Below the pieces are notes generated by a model, which made no database searches, was not told the DNA's origin, and was given only the letters and a program-made list of their open reading frames with translations. Below, one piece after another: positions 35,579-43,779 of a DNA stretch of 64,000 bases. Position 1 is the stretch's first letter, and each line of letters opens with the position of its first letter. This DNA comes from JAIROC01 sp031553535 (GTDB lineage Bacteria > Bacteroidota > Bacteroidia > Bacteroidales > WCHB1-69), in the NCBI GenBank assembly GCA_031553535.1, contig JAVBLM010000007.1, forward strand, positions 28,797 to 92,796. Reading direction: 5' to 3'. A program made the translations under genes and the position numbers.

Positions 35579-36395
35579 CTATACTTGTCCTTTCCATCAG
35601 ATTATTAAGCTCTTCCGAGTAATTTTGTTCAATAATGTATACATTGCTTAACTTATCGAAAGGAGTTAACAACCGTACTTTTAATACAAAATATCCGCCT
35701 ACTGTTTCCGGACTTATGGAGGAGACTATTCCAATTGGGTATTCCGGAGGAAAAATAAGAGAATACTGTGTTACAATAGTATCTGATACTTTGACATTTT
35801 CAATATGGGCCAGATTGTTTATTTGCGCATAACGTATATCGGTGCCGTCCCAGGTTAGTACTCCGGAGACATTGCTGTTTTTTATTTTGGCAAAAATATT
35901 AAACTGAGAATTTAAAATAGGCAAGACAATAGAAAAATTGGGCGATACATCTTTAACAATCCCCACAACTCCTTCGGAAGAGATAACTCCCATGTCCGTT
36001 CTTATTCCGTCATCATAACCTTTATCCAGTATGATATGATTGTTCCGTTTATTAACTGTATTTTCCACAACCTTTGCCAAATGATAAGAAAACAGTAAAG
36101 AATCTCCATAATAAACAGTTTCTACTGTATCGGAACCTCGTATATGGTTGAATGCAATAGTTAGTAAATTCCTGTTTTGAGATAATAAACGTTCGTTTTC
36201 CCTTTGCAGGTGAAACCAGTTGGTATATTTTGTCTGCAGGTTTAAAAGCGGGCCGGTAACTTCTTTGCTCAGCGAATTTAATGCCCATTGTTTATAGTTA
36301 CTGGTTTTGTATATGCAATAAATACATATTCCGGCCAATGCAAGGAATAAAAAAACATGTATAGTTTTTGCTAAAAAAATGTATAAATTGCGCAT
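35571..36395 (-). CDS. mreC: Rod-shape-determining protein MreC
   Basis: 274 residues from the ATG at 36395. It has one N-terminal membrane span (VFLFLALAGICIYCIY), a helical region (about 40-80, coiled-coil-like: LLNLQTKYTNWFHLQRENERLLSQNRNL) and the periplasmic beta domain with NNHIILDKGYDDGIRTDMGVISSEGVVGIVKDV. MreC scaffolds the elongasome in the periplasm. The longer in-frame start at 36449 is rejected because the -7 box at 36401-36408 lies downstream of it. mreB, normally upstream, is absent: a gene-free 375-base stretch precedes mreC. Confidence 0.95.
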   Translation of the reverse strand: MRNLYIFLAKTIHVFLFLALAGICIYCIYKTSNYKQWALNSLSKEVTGPLLNLQTKYTNWFHLQRENERLLSQNRNLLTIAFNHIRGSDTVETVYYGDSLLFSYHLAKVVENTVNKRNNHIILDKGYDDGIRTDMGVISSEGVVGIVKDVSPNFSIVLPILNSQFNIFAKIKNSNVSGVLTWDGTDIRYAQINNLAHIENVKVSDTIVTQYSLIFPPEYPIGIVSSISPETVGGYFVLKVRLLTPFDKLSNVYIIEQNYSEELNNLMERTSIDE

Positions 36396-36400
36396 AAGTG

Positions 36401-36408
36401 CAAAGATA
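36401..36408 (-). promoter_or_regulatory. Bacteroidetes -7 box for mreC-mreD-mgtC
   Basis: Plus-strand CAAAGATA reads TATCTTTG on the minus strand, 5 bases before the ATG at 36395; the message would have almost no leader. Confidence 0.6.
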
Positions 36409-36785
36409 CAACTTTTTAAGTTACCATTTTTAGTAAAAGGTTCTTGCATTTAATTCAAAGAAATTGTCAAAAGTTTAGAAATGTAGCACGCAGAATACAA
36501 CAGGAAGAAAGAGAAAAATGCCATTGGTACTGGTTAATGATAAAAAAGTTAAACAAAGGGAAATGACAGTAAGATATTGTTTAAAAGGTATCATTCTCAC
36601 AAAGAATGTAATGCATTGATTAAAAGCAGTATTAAAATCTCTATCATTAATAAATTAAACAGAGGACAAAGGATATAAAACTGATGCCATTATAGGAAGC
36701 GAACCCTTACAGATTATTTTCCTGATGCCTGATATTGATAAAACTTATTTGGCTGGTGGTCTACTTCTTAATAGCTTATTGCCTC
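36409..36785. other. Gene-free stretch between mreC and the LptF/G gene
   Basis: No gene supported. A fragment GGGAAATGACAGTAAG (about 36558-36573) is shared with the 230-bp array (20898, 21129) and with 21681. The sequence otherwise shows nothing I can name. Confidence 0.4.
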
Positions 36786-37877
36786 TTATTTTGGTGTTTG
36801 TTTCACAAGGAAAAAGCACAATACAGTATAAATAATATTGGGAGTCCAAGCTGCCCAGGCAGGTGAAAAGCCGCCATAGATTGCAAAAACTTGTGATATC
36901 TGGAGAAGCATGATAAATGAAAATGTGATTAATAATCCCAGTAAAAGATGTAATCCTACTCCTTGTCTGCTTTTCCTGCTGGAGACACACAATCCTATTA
37001 CGGATAATATAATAGTTGCAAATGGGAATGCAATGCGACGATGTTTCTCGAATTCATAATTCCGTATGTCTACCGATCCTTTTTCTTTTTCTTCTTTTAT
37101 AAATTTCCGGATTTCCGAGTAATTCATCATAATATAGCCCTCTTTGACCCAAACGAAATCTTCAACATGAATCTTCAACGAAGTATCTTTCTTATTTCCG
37201 GATTCCATTGTTTCTTCTACTCCGTTAAAACTTCGTTCAACATAATTATTCAGTGTCCATGACCCCTTGGTTGAATCCCAGGAAATCGTTTGTGAACGCA
37301 ATTTGTAACGAACACCATTATCGTCCATAGATTCATACCAGAAATTATATCCTAAATTATTGGCGTTATCCCAGTAATGTACATAAGCGTATGTGTTTTG
37401 CCCTATTTTAATATGATTATCAATGTCTTTACTTCGTACCTGCCTGGACATATATTTTTCTTTATATTCCATTAGTCCTTGTTGGGTTTTAGGAATAAGA
37501 AAATTAGTCAGATAGAAGGAAAGTAAACCTATAAAAATAGCAGAGATAATATAAGGCATCATTAACCGGTAAAAACTCATTCCTGAGTTTAACATGGCAA
37601 TTATTTCCGAATTCCTTGATAATTTGGATGTGAAATAAATTACGGCAACGAAAGTAAATAATGGGCTAAACAAGTTGACAAAATAAGGGATAAAATTAAA
37701 ATAATATCCTATAATAATATCTTTTACAGGGACTTTATTATCCAAAAACCCTTGAATGTTTTCAGCCACATCCACTACAACCACTATTACAATAATAAGA
37801 GCAATTACCGTGAGAAACGATCCCAGGAATTTTTTAATTATATAAATATCCAGTATGGTTAACTTATTCCACTTCAT
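36786..37877 (-). CDS. LptF/LptG (YjgP/YjgQ) family lipopolysaccharide transport permease
   Basis: 363 residues: three membrane spans at the N-terminal half (FLTVIALIIVIVVVVDVAENIQ, GYYFNFIPYFVNLFSPLFTFVAVIYFTS, MPYIISAIFIGLLSFYLTNFLIPKTQQ), a periplasmic beta-jellyroll-like region (about 130-265), then three spans near the end. This is the permease of the LptB2FG extractor that lifts LPS out of the inner membrane. I cannot tell LptF from LptG; Bacteroidetes often have one such gene apart from the rest. It is the last gene of pepP-purA-lolD-lpt, 63 bases after lolD. Confidence 0.9.
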   Translation of the reverse strand: MKWNKLTILDIYIIKKFLGSFLTVIALIIVIVVVVDVAENIQGFLDNKVPVKDIIIGYYFNFIPYFVNLFSPLFTFVAVIYFTSKLSRNSEIIAMLNSGMSFYRLMMPYIISAIFIGLLSFYLTNFLIPKTQQGLMEYKEKYMSRQVRSKDIDNHIKIGQNTYAYVHYWDNANNLGYNFWYESMDDNGVRYKLRSQTISWDSTKGSWTLNNYVERSFNGVEETMESGNKKDTSLKIHVEDFVWVKEGYIMMNYSEIRKFIKEEKEKGSVDIRNYEFEKHRRIAFPFATIILSVIGLCVSSRKSRQGVGLHLLLGLLITFSFIMLLQISQVFAIYGGFSPAWAAWTPNIIYTVLCFFLVKQTPK

Positions 37878-37940
37878 TGAAGTATAAAATTCAGATCTTA
37901 TGTTTTCGGTTTTTTCGGCAAGATAATGCTTGTGTGTTAA

Positions 37941-38594
37941 TCATGAACAAATTGTTCCGTCCTTAATCTCCAAAATTCGATCTGCCATAGATGCGAGTGA
38001 TTGGTTATGGGTTACTATAACAAAAGTTTGATGCAATAAATTGCGTAGATCCACAAATAATTTATGCAGTTCCAATGCATTCTCTGAGTCAAGATTACCC
38101 GAAGGCTCATCAGCAAAGACAATTTTGGGATTATTTATAAGGGCACGGGCAATTGCAATTCGCTGTTGTTCACCACCGGATAATTCGGAAGGTTTATGAT
38201 CTGCACGATCGGATAGTTTGAAGATAGTCAACAAATTTTCAGCATCTCTCATTGCTTCTTTTCGTGACTTACCGGCAATCAGTGCGGGCAAGCAGATATT
38301 CTCAATAGCAGTGAATTCCGGGAGTAGATGATGAAATTGAAATACAAATCCAATATGTTGATTCCGGAATTTCGACAATGTTTTGTCAGCCATATTAAAA
38401 ACATTCTGGCCATTAATTTCTACGCTCCCTTCATCCGGTTTGTCCAGGGTTCCCATAATGTGTAACAAAGTAGATTTTCCTGCTCCGGAGGCACCCATCA
38501 GGCAAACAATCTCTTCTTTTTCCACATCAATGCTTATTTCTTTGAGCACTTTGAGAGATCCGTATGATTTTGTTATATTTTTAACCGAAATCAT
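37941..38594 (-). CDS. lolD: LolD-type ABC transporter ATPase
   Basis: 217-residue ATPase with Walker A GASGAGKSTLLHI (about 34-46), Q-loop in FVFQFHHLLPEFTA, signature LSGGEQQRIAIARAL, Walker B IVFADEPSGNLD and H-loop VTHN. The HHLLPEFTAIENICLPALIAG stretch fits LolD, which powers release of lipoproteins from the inner membrane with LolCE. No LolC/E permease is in the window, but such genes are often separate in Bacteroidetes. It sits between purA (11-base gap) and the Lpt permease. Confidence 0.88.
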   Translation of the reverse strand: MISVKNITKSYGSLKVLKEISIDVEKEEIVCLMGASGAGKSTLLHIMGTLDKPDEGSVEINGQNVFNMADKTLSKFRNQHIGFVFQFHHLLPEFTAIENICLPALIAGKSRKEAMRDAENLLTIFKLSDRADHKPSELSGGEQQRIAIARALINNPKIVFADEPSGNLDSENALELHKLFVDLRNLLHQTFVIVTHNQSLASMADRILEIKDGTICS

Positions 38595-38605
38595 TCTTAA
38601 TTAAT

Positions 38606-39880
38606 CTATAATATTATATTTTGATTTCTATCAGGGCCAACGGAAACCAGTTTTATTTTTAATCCCAGGTATTCTTCTATGAATGTGATATAATCCATTA
38701 ATTCTGAAGGTAGCTCGTCCATATTGATCGTTTTATTCCATCCTTTCAACTCTTGGTATTGAGGCTCTAGTTTTGCCATGGGATCGAATGGAATTTCAGA
38801 AATTAATTCGTTATTATATTTATAGGAAGTACAAACTTTTATGTTTTCCAAACTACTGAGAACATCCGCTTTCATCATAATGAGTTCCGTTACGCCATTG
38901 AGCATACACGCGTATTTGAGCAAAGGCAAATCCAGCCAGCCACATCTGCGGGGACGGCCTGTTGTGCTTCCGAACTCATTGCCCTGTATTCGCAATTGTT
39001 CACCTGTGTTATCGAATAGTTCTGTTGGAAAAGGGCCTTCTCCAACACGTGTACAATATGCTTTGAAAAGGCCGTAAACCGTTCCTATTTTTGCAGGAGC
39101 GATTCCAAGTCCCGAACATACCCCGGCAGTGATTGTATTGGATGAAGTGACATAAGGATAAGAACCGAACTCTATATCCAATAGGGTTCCTTGTGCTCCT
39201 TCTGCCAGTATCTTTTTACCTTCTGTCAGAGCATCATTAAGTAAATACTCCATTGCAGAGATATGGTATGATTTTAATTCTTGCGAGGCTTCATGCCATG
39301 CCGATTCGTATTGAGCAAAAGAAAAGCCATCTATTTTAATATTCGTATAATCGAATTTCATAGATTCGATTTGTTGTAGATGCAGATTCTTCAAGTGATT
39401 ATACTTTTCTTGAAAATCAGGTAATAGCAAATCCCCTACGCGCAGACCGTTCCGGCTTATTTTGTCGGTATAAGTCGGGCCTATTCCCTTAAGTGTAGAG
39501 CCTATTTTGTTTTTGCCGCGTAAGGTTTCATTAGCAGCATCCAACAGGCGGTGTGTCGGTAGAATTAAATGTGCTTTCTCGGAGATATACAGTTTTGATT
39601 TTACATCTGTGATGGATGCAATCTGTTTGATTTCTTTATTCAACATAATAAAAGGATCGATAATAACACCGTTTCCTATTACATTGATTGTGTTTTCTCT
39701 GAAAATACCGGAAGGAATGGTATGCAGAACTACTTTCTTGCCGTCGAACTCCAAGGTATGGCCTGCATTGGGCCCACCCTGAAAACGCGCTACTATATCA
39801 TAATGTGGTGTAAGTACGTCCACAATTTTCCCTTTGCCTTCGTCTCCCCATTGGAGGCCTAGCAATACATCAACTTTCAT
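38606..39880 (-). CDS. purA: Adenylosuccinate synthetase
   Basis: Makes adenylosuccinate from IMP, aspartate and GTP in AMP synthesis. The N-terminal GTP-binding loop QWGDEGKGKIVD (about 10-21) and RFQGGPNAGHT (33-43) are diagnostic; later blocks GIGPTYTDKISRNGLRVGDL and GSTTGRPRRCGWLDLPLLKYA complete the active site. Length 424 is normal. It is read with the aminopeptidase gene (25 bases before it) and lolD (11 bases after). Confidence 0.98.
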   Translation of the reverse strand: MKVDVLLGLQWGDEGKGKIVDVLTPHYDIVARFQGGPNAGHTLEFDGKKVVLHTIPSGIFRENTINVIGNGVIIDPFIMLNKEIKQIASITDVKSKLYISEKAHLILPTHRLLDAANETLRGKNKIGSTLKGIGPTYTDKISRNGLRVGDLLLPDFQEKYNHLKNLHLQQIESMKFDYTNIKIDGFSFAQYESAWHEASQELKSYHISAMEYLLNDALTEGKKILAEGAQGTLLDIEFGSYPYVTSSNTITAGVCSGLGIAPAKIGTVYGLFKAYCTRVGEGPFPTELFDNTGEQLRIQGNEFGSTTGRPRRCGWLDLPLLKYACMLNGVTELIMMKADVLSSLENIKVCTSYKYNNELISEIPFDPMAKLEPQYQELKGWNKTINMDELPSELMDYITFIEEYLGLKIKLVSVGPDRNQNIIL

Positions 39881-39905
39881 TTCTTATTTTATTCTTAAGT
39901 CTATC

Positions 39906-41291
39906 TTATTTCATTATATCCTCTATCTCGGAAACCGTTTTAGGCAGCGGAGTCCCCAGGACACGACAACCTTTGTCGGTAATCAGGATATCATCTTCTA
40001 TACGAATTCCCCCGAATCCGATATATTCTCTTACTTTGCTGTAATTAATATAATTAGTGAATTTATTTTCTTTCTCCCACAGGTCGATCAACTGCGGGAT
40101 AAAATAAATACCGGGTTCAACCGTAATAACAAAGCCGGATTGTAATTCCCGTCCGCAACGAAGGCTGGCATGCCCGAAGATGGTACTTCGTTTGGTCTTT
40201 TCATCGTACCCGACGTTGTTCTCTCCCAAGTCTTCCATATCATGAACATCCAGGCCGAGCATGTGACCCAATCCATGGGGCATAAATAAGGCATGAGCTC
40301 CTTCTTTGGCGGCATCAACGGGATTGCCTTTCATTAACCCGAGTTTAGTCAGTCCTTCGGCAATTACTGTTGTGGCATTAAGATGAACATCAAAATAACG
40401 TAAGCCCGGTTTAGCCATGGCAATGCTGTCCAAATTTGCTTTAAGGACAATTTCATAGATCTCCCGTTGCTTTGCCGTGAACTTTCCCGAAACCGGATAG
40501 GCCCTTGTAAAATCGGAGGAATATCCCGAAACATATTCCGCACCGGCATCTACCAATAACAACCGTCCGTTTTCCAATATCTTTTCATGACTATGGTTAT
40601 GCAGTGTTTCCCCATTTTGTGATAAGATAACAGGGAAAGAAACGCCATTGCCTTCCGATAGTGCGATGCCTTCGATCAATCCTGCCAATTCTCTTTCGAT
40701 TCTTCCGGCTTTGCAGTTTTGCATGGCTGCCAGATGCATTTTTGCTCCCAGGCTGCAAGCCTTATCCATTTCGATGATCTCTTCGGGTTGTTTTAGATTG
40801 CGTAAGGCAACTACGGCTTTGATTAACTCGAGAGATGCATTGGTTTTTATATCATCAAGTGCAATTCCGGTTAGTTTATGTAAGAATATTTGATTGTCTG
40901 CTCTGTATGGAGGAAGAAAATGAACTTTTCGTCCCTTTTCCAATACATTTTCTATATACGTAAACAATGCATGGGAATTGTGTATATGTGAAATCCCGCA
41001 TGTCGCACCAAGTTGGGTAATTGTCGGCTGGTTGCCCATCCAGATAATGTCATCGATGGTATAGTCATCCCCAAACAAGATGTCTTTGCCTTCATCTAAA
41101 TCGATTACGCCAACCAACCCGGGCAATTGCAAACCGAAGAAATAAACAAACGAACTATCCTGACGGTAACGATAGGTATTTGACGAATAATTCATTGGAG
41201 CTTCGTTAGTGCTTAAGAAAACAACAACACCCTGTTGCATATGTGTGCGAAGTTGCTTACGTCTGTTAATATAGATTTCTTTATCAAACAT
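39906..41291 (-). CDS. Aminopeptidase P family protein (Xaa-Pro aminopeptidase)
   Basis: 461-residue metallopeptidase of the M24B type, removing N-terminal residues before proline. It has an N-terminal creatinase-like domain (RTHMQQGVVVFLSTNEAPMNYSSNTYRYRQDSSFVYF) and a pita-bread domain with the metal ligands visible as LLVDAGAEYVSGYSSDFTRAYP, HGLGHMLGLDVHDMEDLG, VITVEPGIYF and RIEDDI. First gene of the pepP-purA-lolD-lpt group, with a -7 box at 41320. Confidence 0.93.
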   Translation of the reverse strand: MFDKEIYINRRKQLRTHMQQGVVVFLSTNEAPMNYSSNTYRYRQDSSFVYFFGLQLPGLVGVIDLDEGKDILFGDDYTIDDIIWMGNQPTITQLGATCGISHIHNSHALFTYIENVLEKGRKVHFLPPYRADNQIFLHKLTGIALDDIKTNASLELIKAVVALRNLKQPEEIIEMDKACSLGAKMHLAAMQNCKAGRIERELAGLIEGIALSEGNGVSFPVILSQNGETLHNHSHEKILENGRLLLVDAGAEYVSGYSSDFTRAYPVSGKFTAKQREIYEIVLKANLDSIAMAKPGLRYFDVHLNATTVIAEGLTKLGLMKGNPVDAAKEGAHALFMPHGLGHMLGLDVHDMEDLGENNVGYDEKTKRSTIFGHASLRCGRELQSGFVITVEPGIYFIPQLIDLWEKENKFTNYINYSKVREYIGFGGIRIEDDILITDKGCRVLGTPLPKTVSEIEDIMK

Positions 41292-41319
41292 GTTATTCTC
41301 TTTTTATTATTTACGGATA

Positions 41320-41327
41320 CAAATGTA
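41320..41327 (-). promoter_or_regulatory. Bacteroidetes -7 box for the aminopeptidase-purA group
   Basis: Plus-strand CAAATGTA reads TACATTTG on the minus strand, 28 bases before the ATG at 41291. Confidence 0.6.
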
Positions 41328-41391
41328 CACTTTTTTTGCCAAATTCTGTTTTCTTGCAAGAGAAATAGAAAAGGAATGATTCAAAAGATTA

Positions 41392-41894
41392 AATCTTATT
41401 TTGAGGTGCAGGGAAAATAAAATCGTAATAAAAATTGGACAACCCTGTTTTTACTCAGATACTCTTGCTATATCAGTCGCAACTAAAAATGATTTTTCAG
41501 TCTCATTAGGAACAAAATGTGGTAAAAAGCAATATTCATCACATACAAGAATAATACATTATGATAACTTTTACATCTATCGTAGCCGAACATCTATAAT
41601 AGGCGTAGTAATACATCTATTAGTATCGTAGTAATACATCTACGTCAGACGTAGAAAAATAACTACAGAGAATTATATTGAACTGTAATTTTAATATGAG
41701 CAACAGGAGTTACTCAAGTTAAGAAGTTATAGTTTAATTGCTGAATTATTTATAGTTTACACGTTTACTTCTTGTTGATTTATCAATCTTATCTACTTAC
41801 TTGTTGCTTTCTGCTTGTTGCAGTTGTTGTCCCTCTAATATAACTTTACTTTATGCCGACAGATGTAATATTTCCGGGCACATCAAAATGAGAT
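41392..41894. mobile_element. Longer element with ends related to the 21-bp MITE
   Basis: Left end AATCTTATTTTGAGGTGCAG at 41392-41411 and right end GGGCACATCAAAATGAGAT at about 41876-41894 are imperfect reverse complements, and both resemble the ends of the element at 23723-23953. The interior of about 460 bases has no gene but includes a 23-bp tandem repeat (41571-41651) and a degraded TAACTTCCTGTAACTTC-type fragment (41703-41727). It may be a composite or nested relic. Confidence 0.5.
41571..41651 (+). repeat. Short tandem repeat, 23-bp period
   Basis: Units of the form ACATCTAT-x7-CGTAGTAAT, with an outlying first copy ACATCTATCGTAGCCGA and a terminal partial ACATCTACGTCAGACGTAG. Starts are near 41571, 41588, 41611 and 41634. 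Confidence 0.65.
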
Positions 41895-41951
41895 GCAGCC
41901 AATACATATTCGATAACTCTATAGGCATTGTTTTTGTTACCTTATTATATG

Positions 41952-41959
41952 TACTTTTG
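41952..41959 (+). promoter_or_regulatory. Bacteroidetes -7 box for the DUF2147 gene
   Basis: TACTTTTG, 44 bases before the ATG at 41996; supports the short start over the very long open frame that begins at 41801. Confidence 0.55.
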
Positions 41960-41995
41960 TGTGGATCAATATATAATCTTAATAAAGAATATAAA

Positions 41996-42460
41996 ATGAG
42001 AAAAAGAACAATGTTTAAGCATATTCGATTTTATAACATTCTTCCGTTTTTGTTAATCTTATTATCATCTTTTACCTCTCACGCACAGATAGATTCCATT
42101 GTCGGGACCTGGAAAACGGTTGATGACAAAACAAATGAAGTTCGTGCCGTGGTCCGGATATTTAAAGCCACAAACGGTTTGTATTACGGGAAGATAGAAA
42201 AAATGTATAAATATGAGGATGCTGTCTGTGATAAATGCGAAGGAGAAGATAAGGGAAAGCCGGTTTTGGGTATGATGATCATACGGGGAATGAAAGCAGA
42301 AGATGGGGTTTTAAAGGAAGGATATGTACTTGATCCTGAAAGCGGGAAGAAATATTACGGAACAATCAGCTATGATAAAAATACAGGTAAACTTAAGTTA
42401 CGCGGTTCTATTGATAAACGCGGAATTTTGGGAAGAAATCAGTACTGGGTAAAAAGCTGA
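41996..42460 (+). CDS. DUF2147 family exported protein
   Basis: 154 residues from the ATG at 41996; a second ATG at 42011 is possible. A signal peptide (FYNILPFLLILLSSFTSHAQ) is followed by a DUF2147 lipocalin-like domain: IVGTWKTVDDKTNEVRAVVRIFKATNGLYYGKI, then CDKCEGEDKGKPVLGMMIIRGMK, and a final LRGSIDKRGILGRNQYWVK. The two-cysteine CDKC pair could bind a metal or be redox active. Function of the family is unknown; one idea is periplasmic lipid or small-molecule binding. Its 5' end abuts the element ending at 41894. It is convergent with aroA. Confidence 0.85.
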   Translation: MRKRTMFKHIRFYNILPFLLILLSSFTSHAQIDSIVGTWKTVDDKTNEVRAVVRIFKATNGLYYGKIEKMYKYEDAVCDKCEGEDKGKPVLGMMIIRGMKAEDGVLKEGYVLDPESGKKYYGTISYDKNTGKLKLRGSIDKRGILGRNQYWVKS

Positions 42461-42483
42461 TAATGAACAGTCCTGACAATTAT

Positions 42484-43722
42484 TTATTTTTTATTGGTAA
42501 TCCTATCAAAATTTCCCCAAAAATCAGGGTAGGATTTTACTACACATTCCGGATTATCAATATATAAATCATCAATACAAAAAGAAAGAATTGAAAGAGC
42601 CATTGCAATTCGGTGGTCGTTATGAGAAGAAAAACAAATCGTATTTGGAAATTCCTCTTTATGGGGTTCGATAATTAAAGCATTCGCTTCATATTTTATA
42701 TGTGAAATTTTCCCTAATTCCAACACTAGAGCATTAATCCGGTCACTTTCTTTAATAGAAAGATTTTGCACATTTTCTAATCTTGCCCTTTTTTTCGATC
42801 CTACACAAAGGGATGCCATGCAAGGAACCAGATCAAGATTATTGTTGCAATCCAATTGTATCGAATCAGAAATTAATTTATGAGGGGTATTCATTAGCCG
42901 GACTCCGTCCTCTTCGTATTTAGTCTGTACGCCAAACGGTTTTATCCATTCGGCAATAATAGTATCAGCTTGCAATTCACTCTTTTCCAATCCATGAATA
43001 AGGAAATTAGCATTGGAAGAAAGAGCTGCAAGGGCAAACCATATTGCCGCGGAGGACCAATCATATTCAACAAACAATGAAATTGGAGTATTTCTTCTTT
43101 CTTCTTCAATGTATGTAATTGTATTGCTATTTTGTTCAATATTAAACCCCAGTTTTTGCATCAATTTAAGGGTCATATCAATATATTGTAAAGAACTGCT
43201 ATTGGCAGAAAACACTATTTCACAATTCCGGTATGCTAAGGGAACAATCATTGCAATGGCACTGACGTACTGGCTACTTTGTTGGGAATCTATCTCCCAA
43301 TTATCTACTATCAATTTCTTTCCATTAATTTGTAGAGGGGGAAAGCCTGATTCTTCAAGATAAGCTATATCTGCTCCGGCATTAACAAGTGCATTTACCA
43401 ATGGTTTTATCGGACGTTGATGCATCCTTTCATTTCCATCTAAAACCCATACTCCGGGCAAACAGGCCAAATATGCAGATAAAAATCGATAGGCAGTACC
43501 GCAATTATCGCAATATAGATATGTTGGTCTAGAAGAAGATGTTTCAATTTGATTCAATAAATCAAATAATAACATAGTATCTTCAGCTGTTGATAAATTA
43601 GTGATAAAGATTGGAATACCTGTTGTCTTTTGCAACAATAACAAACGGTTACTAATACTTTTTGAGCTAGGTATTGTAACCGGTAATTCTAATGAAGAAT
43701 TATAAATATGAATATGTTTCAT
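42484..43722 (-). CDS. aroA: 3-phosphoshikimate 1-carboxyvinyltransferase (EPSP synthase)
   Basis: Adds the enolpyruvyl group of PEP to shikimate-3-phosphate in chorismate synthesis. Visible blocks: PSSKSISNRLLLLQ near the start, NCGTAYRFLSAYLA, LDGNERMHQRPIKPLVNALVNAGADI, SSQYVSAIAMIVPL, and the C-terminal KESDRINALVLELGK and SHNDHRIAMALSI. Length 412 from the ATG at 43722 is normal. The alternative start at 43743 would place the beginning inside the hairpin at 43736-43766. The gene probably needs either read-through of that hairpin or an internal start. Confidence 0.95.
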   Translation of the reverse strand: MKHIHIYNSSLELPVTIPSSKSISNRLLLLQKTTGIPIFITNLSTAEDTMLLFDLLNQIETSSSRPTYLYCDNCGTAYRFLSAYLACLPGVWVLDGNERMHQRPIKPLVNALVNAGADIAYLEESGFPPLQINGKKLIVDNWEIDSQQSSQYVSAIAMIVPLAYRNCEIVFSANSSSLQYIDMTLKLMQKLGFNIEQNSNTITYIEEERRNTPISLFVEYDWSSAAIWFALAALSSNANFLIHGLEKSELQADTIIAEWIKPFGVQTKYEEDGVRLMNTPHKLISDSIQLDCNNNLDLVPCMASLCVGSKKRARLENVQNLSIKESDRINALVLELGKISHIKYEANALIIEPHKEEFPNTICFSSHNDHRIAMALSILSFCIDDLYIDNPECVVKSYPDFWGNFDRITNKK

Positions 43723-43725
43723 TAG

Positions 43726-43766
43726 AAAAAAATAGAAGCACAAAGAGATGATATCCCTTTGTGCTT
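43726..43766 (-). terminator. Terminator hairpin between the Cys/Met enzyme and aroA
   Basis: AAGCACAAAG / CTTTGTGCTT, a perfect 10-bp stem with an 11-base loop (43736-43766), followed on the minus strand by CTATTTTTTTC. It ends only 4 bases before the aroA ATG. Confidence 0.7.
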
Positions 43767-43779
43767 TATAAACAAAACT

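Noticed and set aside
41801..41995. Long N-terminal extension of the DUF2147 protein
   Set aside because: It overlaps the right end of a repeat element and the -7 box at 41952; the short start gives a normal signal peptide.
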